Shown here: positions 1 through 7,499 of the stretch, one piece after another
How the letters are laid out: each line of letters begins with the position of its first letter
Position numbering within the stretch: the stretch's first letter is position 1
Assembly (NCBI GenBank): GCA_964446745.1
Contig: CAYURR010000022.1
Location: 1-24,324 of the forward strand
Origin: CAYURR01 sp964446745
GTDB taxonomy: Bacteria > Bacillota > Clostridia > Lachnospirales > WQUN01
Direction: 5' to 3'
Length of the DNA: 24,324 nucleotides
Translations under genes and position numbers: made by a program
The notes under the pieces: generated by a model
What the model saw: the letters and a program-made list of their open reading frames with translations, nothing else
Told to the model about the DNA's origin: nothing
Databases searched by the model: none

Positions 1-37
1 ATAGCGTAATTCAAAGGAGTGACCTCATCCGGCGAAC

Positions 38-64
38 TTGATATTGCACAATCGGCAATATAAG
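38..64 (+). promoter_or_regulatory. Possible weak promoter overlapped by a 7-bp inverted repeat
   Basis: A perfect inverted repeat, ATATTGC (41-47) and GCAATAT (55-61) with a 7-nt spacer, looks like a regulator binding site. It lies over a possible promoter: TTGATA at 38-43 and TATAAG at 59-64, with a short 15-nt spacer. Transcription from it would start near 70, at the base of the structured segment at 66-167. The hexamers and spacing are only fair, so the promoter is a guess; the inverted repeat is directly visible. Confidence 0.3.
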
Positions 65-65
65 T

Positions 66-167
66 AGAGCGTGGAAACGACAGATAAACATAATTTAGAC
101 ACAGAACGCGCCGTTTATAACGGTTGTTTTGTCGTGCAAATTATGCTTTATCCCAATTCCACACTCT
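66..167 (+). ncRNA. Candidate structured RNA (long imperfect hairpin upstream of nitroreductase)
   Basis: No convincing gene is seen in positions 1-270. Instead 66-167 folds on itself. An outer stem pairs 66-76 with 157-167 (10 of 11 pairs). A second stem pairs 83-96 with 138-152 (14 pairs, one bulged base at 146). Shorter inner pairings are 98-101 with 130-133, 104-107 with 126-129, and a hairpin 111-115/119-123. The segment 77-82 (ACGACA) could alternatively pair with 130-135 (TGTCGT), which would cross the second stem. An intrinsic terminator follows at 190-217. This could be a small RNA or an attenuating leader for the nitroreductase, or a small palindromic repeat element. It matches no riboswitch class that I recognise. 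Confidence 0.35.
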
Positions 168-189
168 CATAAACCTTACGGTATTTGAA

Positions 190-217
190 AGCTGTGGAGA
201 AATCCACGGCTTTTTTT
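190..217 (+). terminator. Intrinsic terminator before the nitroreductase gene
   Basis: A 9-bp stem (190-198 with 203-211, one G-T pair) closes on a GAAA tetraloop and runs into seven T residues at 211-217. It would end the transcript carrying the structured segment upstream, or act as a conditional attenuator for the nitroreductase at 271. Confidence 0.8.
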
Positions 218-270
218 ATTTCTCTTTGCGCTATCACAGCTAAACAAACTATAAAACGGAGGATTAAAAC

Positions 271-882
271 ATGGAATTACTCAAGGCCATCCAAACAAGA
301 AGGTCCGTCCGCAAATTCAAGGACACCCCCATCCCTGACTGTATAATCAACGAAATGCTGGAGGCGGCACGCCATGCGCCGTCCGGAGGCAATTCTCAAA
401 CCCATTGCTTTGGCATTGTGAAGGATCCGGAACTAAGGCTGCAGCTCGCAGAGGCATCCGGAGAACAGATGTGGATAGCAACCGCGCCTGTCGTTATTGC
501 CTGCTGTGCCGACATCAGCTGGGATATCGCGGAGCAGCCCGACGACGATTTTGGAAAACAGGTGAACATATTGCGCTTCGGCGAGGACTTTGTAAAATAC
601 TTATCCGACTATCCGGATAGGCAGGCATGCATAACCTTCTATGAAAATGTGTCGCCGATTTTACCCGCACATCATATGTATCTCACTGCTGTTTCCCATG
701 GCTTAAGCGGATGCTATATAGGCTATCTGGATGTCGTGAGAGCCAGCCGGATATTAAATCTGCCTGATCACATGCGCTGCTTGTTCCTGTTGCCTGTGGG
801 CTATGCGGACGAAGTCCCCGGTGACAAAGAAGTAAAATCCATTTCGGAGATATCCTTCACGGACAGATGGGGCGAAGAGTAA
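271..882 (+). CDS. Nitroreductase family protein (FMN-dependent)
   Basis: A 203-residue protein with the usual length and layout of the nitroreductase superfamily. The N-terminal TRRSVRKFKD segment (residues 9-18) supplies the arginines that contact the FMN phosphate, and APSGGNSQ (36-43) is the typical second FMN-contact loop. GLSGCYIGYL in the C-terminal half matches the conserved hydrophobic/glycine stretch near the flavin. Family members are cytosolic, often dimeric, and use NAD(P)H to reduce nitro compounds, quinones or flavins; the substrate here cannot be told from sequence. The start is fixed by GGAGGA at 258-263, seven bases before ATG. It stands alone: a terminator lies on either side (190-217 and 899-940). 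Confidence 0.9.
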   Translation: MELLKAIQTRRSVRKFKDTPIPDCIINEMLEAARHAPSGGNSQTHCFGIVKDPELRLQLAEASGEQMWIATAPVVIACCADISWDIAEQPDDDFGKQVNILRFGEDFVKYLSDYPDRQACITFYENVSPILPAHHMYLTAVSHGLSGCYIGYLDVVRASRILNLPDHMRCLFLLPVGYADEVPGDKEVKSISEISFTDRWGEE

Positions 883-898
883 AGTCACTGATTACAAC

Positions 899-940
899 GA
901 TTATCCATCCGATCCAAAAAGGATGGATAATCTTTTTTTT
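899..940 (+). terminator. Strong intrinsic terminator after the nitroreductase
   Basis: A perfect 12-bp stem (899-910 with 921-932) with a 10-nt loop is followed by a run of T to 940. It ends the nitroreductase transcript 17 bases after its stop codon. Confidence 0.92.
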
Positions 941-1079
941 GAGTAAAATAAGCAGTTTATTGCCGGTATCACATTTATGTTCGCCTCCTTTATAGAGTAA
1001 TAAATACTGTACTCAACAACCTATTACTTGTATACTAAAAATGTAAATATAAAGAATATGATTTGGGGGAAATTACATA

Positions 1080-1313
1080 ATGCAGCTCGACATAAACAAT
1101 ATACATATGTGCGTTGCAATGGAAGACGCCAAAGCCGTGTTCAACAAGAGCTATTTTGACGAAACATGGTCTGAAAGGGACCTCGATGGCAAAAATGTCT
1201 TGATGTGCTCGCGAATGATATCTACCTACGTGAATGCTTTGGCAAATGCAGGTTTTGTAATAGAGCGAATGGATCAGAAAATCACAAGTGGTGCCGCTGA
1301 CGGTTATATTTAA
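1080..1313 (+). pseudogene. Remnant of a SAM-dependent methyltransferase (C-terminal part)
   Basis: A 77-residue reading frame. Its middle resembles the C-terminal end of small class I SAM-dependent methyltransferases: KSYFDETW followed by a segment ending in MISTYVNALANAGFVIERM (roughly residues 45-64), the conserved strand-helix-strand region after the SAM-binding core. The glycine-rich SAM-binding motif and the whole Rossmann core are missing, and no matching coding sequence lies in the 140 bases upstream. The frame does carry its own start with GGGGGA at 1066-1071, so a short product may still be made. I read it as a 5'-deleted gene. The family call rests on recalled sequence pattern only and is moderate. 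Confidence 0.45.
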
Positions 1314-1328
1314 AGCTAGGAGGCTGTA

Positions 1329-1712
1329 ATGATGTTTAAGAACGTAGATTGTATTGAACTCTATGTCTCTGATTTGGATGACGGGATTAAATATTACTGC
1401 GACGGATTTGGTCTGAAGCTCTTATGGCGAGCCGAGACCACCGCCGGCTTGGGAATGGAAAACGATATATCAGAGATTGTTTTGCAAACAGAACGAAGGC
1501 GCATGAATGTGGACTTTAAGGTAGATTCGGTTATAGATACAATAGCCAAGGTTGAAGCTGTGGGCGGCCGAGTAGTAGGCGAGCCGTTTGATATCCCGAT
1601 AGGAAAATGCGCGGTTGTACAGGATAGATGGGGTAATGAATATGTAATTTTAGATATTACAAAGGGCACATATGATACCGATGAGTTTGGAAATGTTATA
1701 GGTGTAAGTTAG
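1329..1712 (+). CDS. VOC superfamily (glyoxalase/bleomycin-resistance-like) protein
   Basis: A 127-residue protein, about the size of a single vicinal-oxygen-chelate domain. It begins with a typical first strand and helix (DCIELYVSDLDDGIKYYCDG, residues 7-26), followed by GFGLKLLWRA. The second half ends in the common pattern AVVQDRWGNEYVILD, whose glutamate often serves as the last metal ligand. Such proteins include glyoxalases, extradiol dioxygenases, fosfomycin and bleomycin resistance proteins; the exact role is not assignable. AGGAGG at 1318-1323 sits just before two tandem ATG codons (1329 and 1332). Its stop codon overlaps the ribosome binding site of the next gene, so the two are co-transcribed. 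Confidence 0.8.
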   Translation: MMFKNVDCIELYVSDLDDGIKYYCDGFGLKLLWRAETTAGLGMENDISEIVLQTERRRMNVDFKVDSVIDTIAKVEAVGGRVVGEPFDIPIGKCAVVQDRWGNEYVILDITKGTYDTDEFGNVIGVS

Positions 1713-1724
1713 GGGGAGGTAAAT

Positions 1725-2639
1725 ATGCTAACGCACAAAGGTACTCAGGAACTAAAGACATCCCGCTTAATATTGAGGCGGTATCGCATTTCAGACGCCG
1801 AGAGTATGTACAAGAATTATGCGACGGATGAACGCGTGACCAAGTTTTTGACTTGGACACCATATCAATGCATCGATGACCTCAGAACATGGCTAACCGG
1901 AACAATACAGTCATACGAAAACAACAATGTATATCATTGGGCTATGGAATACGAGCATCAGGTGATCGGAGCGGTTTCGGCAATGTCTCTCGATTTCAGT
2001 AATGAAAAGAACCGTTGCTGCGAGTTGGGCTATAGCTTAAGCTATGATTACTGGAACAAGGGGTTTACCAGCGAGGCTGTAAAAGCCGTGATTAAATTTC
2101 TGTTTGAAGAGGTCGGTATGCATCGTATTTCTGCAAAGCATGATGCCGAAAACCCGGCCTCCGGTGAAGTTATGAAGAAATGCGGCATGCTATATGAGGG
2201 CTGTTTAAAGGATCAATACCTCAGACATGACGGTACATACTCCGATGCATTGATTTACGCTATCATAAACAAAAGGACAAACGAGGACAGTATTAGAGAC
2301 TATTTCTATGCATGGTTAAACAATAATGCCTCCGTTCTGACCGATTTATTTGACAATGACGTTGCTTACAGCGAGTGTTATGGACCCGAATATCATGGTA
2401 TTGAGCAAATAATCAAATGGTTTAATGATTGGAATAAACGAGGCAGGGTTGTGAAATGGGATATAAAGCGATTTGTGCATGAAAAAAATATATCTGTTGT
2501 CGAGTGGTATTTCGAATGCTGTTACGACGGCAACGTCACCGGGTTTGACGGGGTATCTATTGTGGAATTCAACACATCCGGGAAAATAACAAGCATCAGA
2601 GAATTTCAATCAAAAGCCGAGCATTACTTCACATACTGA
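1725..2639 (+). CDS. GNAT N-acetyltransferase fused to an NTF2/SnoaL-like domain
   Basis: A 304-residue two-domain protein. Residues 1 to about 187 form a RimJ/RimL-type GNAT acetyltransferase: it opens with LKTSRLILRRYRISDAESM, has the acetyl-CoA-binding turn region at YDYWNKGFTSEAVKAV, and the late NPASGEVMKKCGMLYEG motif. Residues about 190-304 (IRDYFYAWLNNN onwards) resemble an NTF2/SnoaL-like cone-shaped domain of about 115 residues. GNAT proteins of this type transfer acetyl groups to amines on proteins, peptides or small molecules. The second domain may bind a small ligand or help dimerise; that is inference. GGGGGAGG at 1712-1719 sets the start. It is 12 bases downstream of the VOC gene. 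Confidence 0.82.
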   Translation: MLTHKGTQELKTSRLILRRYRISDAESMYKNYATDERVTKFLTWTPYQCIDDLRTWLTGTIQSYENNNVYHWAMEYEHQVIGAVSAMSLDFSNEKNRCCELGYSLSYDYWNKGFTSEAVKAVIKFLFEEVGMHRISAKHDAENPASGEVMKKCGMLYEGCLKDQYLRHDGTYSDALIYAIINKRTNEDSIRDYFYAWLNNNASVLTDLFDNDVAYSECYGPEYHGIEQIIKWFNDWNKRGRVVKWDIKRFVHEKNISVVEWYFECCYDGNVTGFDGVSIVEFNTSGKITSIREFQSKAEHYFTY

Positions 2640-2700
2640 CACACTGTTGTCGTTAATCCCTCTGTATTATAAAGGCATCAAATCTTTGGGAGGAATACCT

Positions 2701-3087
2701 ATGACGACACAGGAAATCAAAAGTAGCTATGCAATCTGCGGACTTGTATGCGCGCTTTGCAGTTACAAATGCGACTGTACGGGATGCCGATGCAAGACAG
2801 ATGACTGCGATGTAAAGGCATGCTGTTTAAACAAGGGGTTAAATTATTGCTTCGAATGCGATGAGTACCCTTGCGAAAGGGATATGCACAAGGGCACACG
2901 ATCCAGAGCGTTTAATACCGTTGCCCGATCCGAGGGACTGGACAAGCTCTCAGAATATTTGCATACAAACTACAACCTCGGTATTACATACCACAGAGCT
3001 GACAAGCTGGCTGGCGATTATGATCGATGCAATACCGTCGACGAGGTAATTTGTTTACTAAAAAGCGGCAAGCCCGGATCTGTATAG
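2701..3087 (+). CDS. DUF3795 cysteine-rich protein
   Basis: A 128-residue protein with 13 cysteines in its first 58 residues (13, 17, 20, 24, 26, 29, 31, 36, 41, 42, 50, 53, 58), including CGLVCALC and CFECDEYPC. This spacing is typical of DUF3795, a family of unknown function widespread in Clostridia and methanogens and thought to bind metal (zinc or iron-sulfur). The rest is a helical tail without cysteine clusters. An upstream in-frame start exists at 2647, but GGGAGG at 2688-2693 sits 7 bases before the ATG at 2701 and the homologous pattern begins there, so I use 2701. It lies in the same plus-strand row as the VOC and GNAT genes. Confidence 0.8.
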   Translation: MTTQEIKSSYAICGLVCALCSYKCDCTGCRCKTDDCDVKACCLNKGLNYCFECDEYPCERDMHKGTRSRAFNTVARSEGLDKLSEYLHTNYNLGITYHRADKLAGDYDRCNTVDEVICLLKSGKPGSV

Positions 3088-3091
3088 TACC

Positions 3092-3398
3092 TGCCCCACA
3101 TATGAAATCCCCCGTTTATTGCTTCGGCAAGTGTCTGTCGATGATGCGGCTGACTTATTGGAGTGTTACTCAAACCAGGAGTCATGATATTTTGCCCGAT
3201 TACGAAAACTAAGATGATCTCAGTGAGCTTTTACAAATCACCGATCTGTTCTTCTATGACTTCAGCTGCGAAAGGATCGTCACCAAAGCCATTCCCGAAG
3301 CTGAAAAGCGCATCAAGGCACTAACACATCACGGATATCTGCCATATCCGGTCAATGATAAACGGGATCGCGAGGACAATTACATAAAGATGAGGTAA
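3092..3398 (+). pseudogene. Decayed GNAT acetyltransferase gene
   Basis: No intact reading frame spans this stretch, but pieces of a GNAT gene can be read. From 3101 in one frame comes YEIPRLLLRQVSVDDAADLL, the typical N-terminal strand and helix of RimJ/RimL-type GNATs; it stops at TGA 3185-3187. From 3213 in a second frame comes a segment with DLFFYDFSCERIVTKAIPEA and RIKALTHHGYLP, ending at TAA 3396-3398, resembling a C-terminal GNAT region. The acetyl-CoA-binding centre is missing and the two pieces are out of frame, with a stop at 3210-3212. So it is a pseudogene with an internal deletion and frameshift. Confidence 0.6.
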
Positions 3399-3403
3399 TT
3401 ACA

Positions 3404-3456
3404 GCCACCTACGTAGAGTGTTGTATGTATCTACTACATTTTACGTAGGTGCTTTT
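3404..3456 (+). terminator. Intrinsic hairpin closing the plus-strand gene row
   Basis: A perfect 10-bp stem (3406-3415, CACCTACGTA, with 3442-3451) encloses a 26-nt loop and is followed by CTTTTA. It lies just after the GNAT pseudogene and before the convergent EamA gene on the other strand. The T run is short, so it may be a modest terminator or a small inverted repeat. Confidence 0.6.
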
Positions 3457-3498
3457 ATGTATAGCTTACCGAACCAGCATTCCGCTCCCTGCCGATGC

Positions 3499-4380
3499 TT
3501 ATGTATTCCATTTGCCTGACAAGAACAATCCGACCAATGTAAGTATTATTCCCAATATAGTAGTTGCATCCATCCGCTCTTTTAAGACTATCATCGATGT
3601 GGTGGCGGTGATAACCGGAACCATATAGATGTATACACTAGTCTTTACCGAGCCTAACCATTTAACTGCGTAGTTCCATGTGGCAAAGCACATTGCAGAC
3701 GCTCCGAGGCTCAGAAATAACAGATTGAACAGATTTATAGGGGATAAGAGCTGTTGCATACGCACATCCAAATCCGTAAAAAAGATAACAGGCATCATAA
3801 ATATCAGGCCATAAAAGAATGTGGACCTGGTGGTTTGTATTGAGTTATATCCAAAGCTACTAATCTTTTTTGTGAGTACAGAATATACAGACCAAACGAG
3901 TGCCGCGAACAAAGCCAACATATCCCCAAGTGGATTGATTTCAAGCGCGGCCCCATTGTTAAAGCTCAGAACACAAATGCCGATCATCGCAATGACAAAC
4001 CCGATATAAAAGCGTATTCCAGGGTTCTCGCTTTTTAAAAATATACAGCTTAATATAGCAGTGAAAAACGGTGCTGCGGATATGATTACCCCCACATTGG
4101 AAGCGAGAGTATAGGTAAGTGCTATATTTTCGAGAAGATAATAGAGCGTTATACCGCATAAACCCGCTGCGGCGATATAGATTTCCCTTTTGATATTTTT
4201 AGCGGGTTGTTTACGCGGATAAGCAACCCACAGCGCTGCATATCCTATGATAAATCGGATAAGTAAAATCTCTATCGGCGATAAGTCCACAAGCAGTAGC
4301 TTTGTCGAGACAAAGGTGGTTCCCCATATAAAGATGGTTATGAAAGCGGCCAAATGCCCTTTTAGCGTGTTATTGTTCAT
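3499..4380 (-). CDS. EamA/DMT family transporter
   Basis: A 293-residue, very hydrophobic protein with about ten membrane-spanning helices arranged as two repeats of five, the standard EamA (drug/metabolite transporter) layout. The first helix contains FITIFIWGTTFVSTKLLL and is followed by LSPIEILLIRF, the classic opening of this family. Members export or import amino acids, nucleosides, sugars or drugs across the cytoplasmic membrane; the substrate is unknown. AAGGAGA lies 5 bases before its ATG, within the end of the AraC gene. The ATG overlaps the AraC stop codon (ATGA, 4377-4380), so translation is likely coupled and the regulator probably controls this transporter. Confidence 0.88.
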   Translation of the reverse strand: MNNNTLKGHLAAFITIFIWGTTFVSTKLLLVDLSPIEILLIRFIIGYAALWVAYPRKQPAKNIKREIYIAAAGLCGITLYYLLENIALTYTLASNVGVIISAAPFFTAILSCIFLKSENPGIRFYIGFVIAMIGICVLSFNNGAALEINPLGDMLALFAALVWSVYSVLTKKISSFGYNSIQTTRSTFFYGLIFMMPVIFFTDLDVRMQQLLSPINLFNLLFLSLGASAMCFATWNYAVKWLGSVKTSVYIYMVPVITATTSMIVLKERMDATTILGIILTLVGLFLSGKWNT

Positions 4381-5204
4381 TGCGTCTCCTTCGTAGTAAA
4401 AATACGTTGATATTGCTTCGGGGTCAGCCCGATGAATTCCTTAAAGTAATTGGTAAAATGACTCTGATCTGAAAAGCCTGTAGCAAATGCAGCCTCGATG
4501 GGCGGCACACCTTGCTCTAATAATTTTTTTGATTTATTTAATCTTACGGTTTGTAAGTAACGATATGGAGAAACCCCTATTTGCTTTGTAAATGTTCGCA
4601 GTAAATATGATTTGCCATATTGGGTCATCGTGAGCAGATCATCCAATGTGATATTCTCTGAATAATGCTCTTCCATATAAGCACATAGCTGTTTGACCTG
4701 TTGCTCCGCATCCGATGTACCCGTTTCGTGACAGGGCTCTGCGTATTCATGCAATATCTGCTCCATCAAAAAGAATAACGCCTCCTCTTTTTGCAGCCTC
4801 GAAGCATTATCAATGATAGCTTTATATACAGCACCGAGCGAATGTATAATATCACTCTGATGTACCACATTCTGTTTGAAACGCGGCACATAGTCCATCC
4901 CCGTTATCTCTGTAGCCACCCTTTTCATCGTGTCTGGGTTTATATTAATGGCGCGGTAATCCAATGTCATCCCATCTATCGGCGTGCAGTGGTGATTGTC
5001 ACGCGGATTAAACAAAACCATATCCCCCGCAGAAACATAATGCTCCTCACCCTTACACCACAGGCGTCGATTCCCTCCCTCTATAAACCCCACCACATAA
5101 TACTCATGAAAGTGGTTCGGAAATTTCTGAACTATCCCGCGCAGATTATAGGCCTCTATCTCCAATTCACGGTCATAATAAACATGGCGTTGCTCTTGTA
5201 TCAT
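4377..5204 (-). CDS. AraC family transcriptional regulator with cupin sensor domain
   Basis: A 275-residue regulator. The N-terminal cupin-like domain shows FPNHFHEYYVVGFIEGG and GEEHYVSAGDMVLFNP, typical ligand-sensing AraC domains. The C-terminal hundred residues hold two helix-turn-helix units: ITLDDLLTMTQYGKSYLLRT followed by IEAAFATGFSDQSHFTNYFK and GLTPKQYQ, the signature of the family. A longer frame opens at a TTG (5226-5228), but GGGGTG at 5211-5216 is correctly placed for the ATG at 5202-5204, so I use the ATG. The next gene, an EamA exporter, overlaps by 4 bases, which suggests the regulator responds to the exporter's substrate. Confidence 0.87.
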   Translation of the reverse strand: MIQEQRHVYYDRELEIEAYNLRGIVQKFPNHFHEYYVVGFIEGGNRRLWCKGEEHYVSAGDMVLFNPRDNHHCTPIDGMTLDYRAININPDTMKRVATEITGMDYVPRFKQNVVHQSDIIHSLGAVYKAIIDNASRLQKEEALFFLMEQILHEYAEPCHETGTSDAEQQVKQLCAYMEEHYSENITLDDLLTMTQYGKSYLLRTFTKQIGVSPYRYLQTVRLNKSKKLLEQGVPPIEAAFATGFSDQSHFTNYFKEFIGLTPKQYQRIFTTKETQ

Positions 5205-5293
5205 TTTCTTCACCCCATTTCCATCCAAACCGGCATCTGTTATTTTAACATGTTATTGGACATATTCTTTGAAAGATATTACACCAATATAAT

Positions 5294-5346
5294 AGGGGCT
5301 GTAGCAACAACACCTTTACCAAGGATTTGTTATTGCTACAGCCCCT
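5294..5346 (-). terminator. 19-bp inverted repeat; likely terminator of the toroid gene
   Basis: An inverted repeat pairs 5294-5312 with 5328-5346 (18 of 19 positions) around a 15-nt loop. It begins AGGGGCTGTAGCAA. On the minus strand it lies 26 bases after the stop of the gene ending at 5372 and before the AraC gene, where a terminator is expected; the following bases are A/T-rich rather than a clean T run. Its end sequence recurs in the larger palindrome at 7500-7616, so it may be a dispersed repeat. Confidence 0.6.
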
Positions 5347-5371
5347 TATTTACGTTTATATGTTATCTGTA

Positions 5372-6208
5372 TTAACATTCACCAACATTTCGCAGTATCT
5401 CCAGATACCTCTGCGTGGCAAGCATACTTGGCTCATTTTTTCTGCAGAACGAGAGCTTGGCGAGTTTTGGAACGACACGCTCTACCACTACCTGTCCGTC
5501 AACCGTTTTAGCCTTTAGCAACTGTAGCGCGTCCAGAAAACGTTCATCCGTTTTAGCTCGCCGGTAAAAGGACAGGACATAGACATACGCAAACAGATTA
5601 TATCCGCGAAACGGATACTCTATCTGCATGAACAAGCTGCCGATTCCGTAATGACACGGGCCTATCGGCTTTTTTATCGTCCAATGCTCGAGCAGGAACT
5701 CCACGGCCCTATCCAAGCGCGTTTCGGTATTCAGATATTCACTGAAGCGAAACGTGCTGATCGCAGTCAGGGTTGGCATCGGATTTGAATACTCCGTTTC
5801 AGGGCCTCGGCCAAAGCTGAACTTATTGCATCGCCAGCCGCCGTCCGTATGTTGGGTCTCCAGCAGATGGGATAGAGTCCTTTGCACCCTATCGTCCGAG
5901 GCATATCCCAGTTGGCATAATGCCTCCACAGCAAGCGCGGTCTGACATGGGTAGATCGCGCCCTGTGGGTATATTCGAAATCGTCCGTCCGGCTGCCATG
6001 TGCTAAAGATAAGCTCAGCGGCCTCCTGTAGCACGGGTTCCGTCGGTTCCATCCCGAGCTCTGCAAGATAGCGTACGCACTCGATCGTTGAAAACGGCGA
6101 GCCCTTCAATAGGCGTCTGTCCGATGTGGCCCACAAGTCCCCGCCTTGGTCATGCCTGTGAGATAGGATCGTCTCCACGTCGGATATAAACTGATCACGT
6201 ATGGCCAT
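5372..6208 (-). CDS. Prenyltransferase/squalene-oxidase repeat (alpha-alpha toroid) protein
   Basis: A 278-residue, mostly helical protein with repeats of the terpenoid cyclase/protein prenyltransferase toroid fold. Two QW-type motifs are visible: WQPDGRF (residues 71-77) and QHTDGGW (119-125), each at the end of a helical pair such as CQTALAVEALCQLGY. It lacks the DxDD acid motif of squalene-hopene cyclases and is under half their length, so it is unlikely to be a cyclase. Short proteins of this fold occur widely in Clostridia without known function. The start has a poor ribosome binding site and sits 12 bases after the zinc-ribbon gene, so it is probably translated from the same message. 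Confidence 0.75.
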   Translation of the reverse strand: MAIRDQFISDVETILSHRHDQGGDLWATSDRRLLKGSPFSTIECVRYLAELGMEPTEPVLQEAAELIFSTWQPDGRFRIYPQGAIYPCQTALAVEALCQLGYASDDRVQRTLSHLLETQHTDGGWRCNKFSFGRGPETEYSNPMPTLTAISTFRFSEYLNTETRLDRAVEFLLEHWTIKKPIGPCHYGIGSLFMQIEYPFRGYNLFAYVYVLSFYRRAKTDERFLDALQLLKAKTVDGQVVVERVVPKLAKLSFCRKNEPSMLATQRYLEILRNVGEC

Positions 6209-6220
6209 ATTCTAACTTGC

Positions 6221-6484
6221 TTACGCGGTCTTCCAGCGTTTGAGGGTCGGGAAGAAGCCACGCATCATATTCCTCGCCGCATCCTCGGTCATACCCTCGT
6301 TCGCAGATACCACATGCGGTACGCATATGTTAATCATCTCATCCATGCTGCCATCGAATGTAAACTTGCCGTCTTCCAGGCAATACATGCAATAGTCCCC
6401 GCTCTTGCTACCGTCTGCGTTCTTTCCATACATCTCATCGGTTTCTCCCATCGGCATTCCACATGACTGACAATACTTTTCCAT
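6221..6484 (-). CDS. Small zinc-ribbon protein (PF12674-like)
   Basis: An 87-residue protein. Its N-terminus carries CQSCGMPM and, 24 residues on, CMYC (cysteines 5, 8, 32, 35), the four-cysteine zinc ribbon of the 'putative zinc ribbon domain' family PF12674. The C-terminal half is an amphipathic helical region ending MRGFFPTLKRWKTA, also typical. Function is unknown. Two in-frame ATGs exist, at 6493 and 6484. The purine-rich GAGGGAGA touches the first but is 9-10 bases from the second, and the family pattern starts with MEKYCQSCG, so 6484 is chosen. Confidence 0.8.
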   Translation of the reverse strand: MEKYCQSCGMPMGETDEMYGKNADGSKSGDYCMYCLEDGKFTFDGSMDEMINICVPHVVSANEGMTEDAARNMMRGFFPTLKRWKTA

Positions 6485-6563
6485 TATGATCATTCTCCCT
6501 CGTTTTAGTCAGCGCTCATCCGCTGTGAACCTATTTTACTATACATAATGTGACAACAGCGCG

Positions 6564-7478
6564 TCATGTTATACCGGTGTATCTTTGCTTTATTTTATCG
6601 GTCACTTTCACGAGCTGGTCCCGCACGCTTTGAGGCTCCAAAACCTCCGCCGTGTCACCAAATGACAGCAGGTATCCATACAGCCAATGATCGTTTGGCA
6701 TCGTGATGTTCACTTCAAATGACCCATCCGCATTCTTTGTTATACTCTGCTCATCAAACTCATCATATACGCGAAACGCCACTTGGGGCATGAAGTGTAA
6801 CTTTACATCGACCAACGACGGCGACGACATCTCCTGCGGATCGATCTCCGGAATATCAAACTCCCTGCCGGAAAAGCCTTCCTCCAACAACACGGCATTA
6901 TGCATGCGTGTGATCTTAAATGTTCGTATGCTCTCCTTATGCAAACAGTAGGCCTGCAGATACCACGAAGCACTCTTAAACACGAGCTTCAACGGATAGA
7001 CCTTGCGCTCCGTAGTCTGTCCATATGAACTCGAGTAACCAAATGCGATCGCTTGTTTATTTATGATCGCATTCTTTAACATCTCAAACCGTAATTTGTC
7101 CGACGCGTTATTTCCCCAACGTGAGAAATCTACCTCTATCCAATTACTATCCGACTTGTCAAACAATGTCTTCAGCTTCCCTAGTATCGTCCTGGTTTCA
7201 ATATTTTGGACAGCCGACAAGCCCTGCAACGCAAACAGGATTTGATTCTGCTCCTCCTCTGAGATGACGGCCTTGTTTAATATAAAATTGTCCAATATCG
7301 AAATGCCGCCGCCCTTGCCCTGCATGGTATAGATCGGAATGCCCGCAGTGGTTAAGGTTTCGATATCGCGTAATATCGTCCGCACCGATACCTCGAAATG
7401 AGCCGCCAATTCCTTTGCGGTCATGTTCTTCTTGCTCATCAATAGATATACCATCTCAAACAATCTATTTATTTGCAC
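6564..7478 (-). CDS. HTH/WYL-domain transcriptional regulator
   Basis: A 304-residue regulator with an N-terminal DeoR-type winged helix (MTAKELAAHFEVSVRTILRD and ETLTTAGIPIY), a linker, and a WYL ligand-sensing domain with KLVFKSASWYLQAYCLH and FKITRM. WYL proteins sense small ligands or nucleic acid and regulate nearby genes or stress functions. An open frame continues upstream to 7610, but that part is encoded by the palindromic repeat at 7500-7616. A GTG at 7476-7478, five bases after AGGGGTG, gives the expected N-terminus (VQINRLFEMVYLL), so I start there. It probably controls the zinc-ribbon and toroid genes downstream or itself. Confidence 0.85.
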   Translation of the reverse strand: MQINRLFEMVYLLMSKKNMTAKELAAHFEVSVRTILRDIETLTTAGIPIYTMQGKGGGISILDNFILNKAVISEEEQNQILFALQGLSAVQNIETRTILGKLKTLFDKSDSNWIEVDFSRWGNNASDKLRFEMLKNAIINKQAIAFGYSSSYGQTTERKVYPLKLVFKSASWYLQAYCLHKESIRTFKITRMHNAVLLEEGFSGREFDIPEIDPQEMSSPSLVDVKLHFMPQVAFRVYDEFDEQSITKNADGSFEVNITMPNDHWLYGYLLSFGDTAEVLEPQSVRDQLVKVTDKIKQRYTGIT

Positions 7479-7499
7479 AAACTCACCCCTGACTAAAAT

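Noticed and set aside
226..255. TTGCGC and TATAAA, 18 bases apart, as a promoter for the nitroreductase
   Set aside because: Transcription would start at about 262, inside the ribosome binding site (258-263), leaving no usable leader.
995..1036. GAGTA/TACTC inverted repeat and TATACT -10-like box before the methyltransferase remnant
   Set aside because: The repeat is only 5 bp and no convincing -35 box is found at the right distance; it could be chance in A/T-rich sequence.
3027..3212. Small 61-codon frame over the end of the DUF3795 gene
   Set aside because: It overlaps DUF3795 in another frame and the GNAT remnant, and shows no family pattern.
6510..6560. Short inverted repeats between the zinc-ribbon and WYL genes as a terminator
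   Set aside because: Stems are about 5 bp or carry central mismatches, and no T run follows on either strand.
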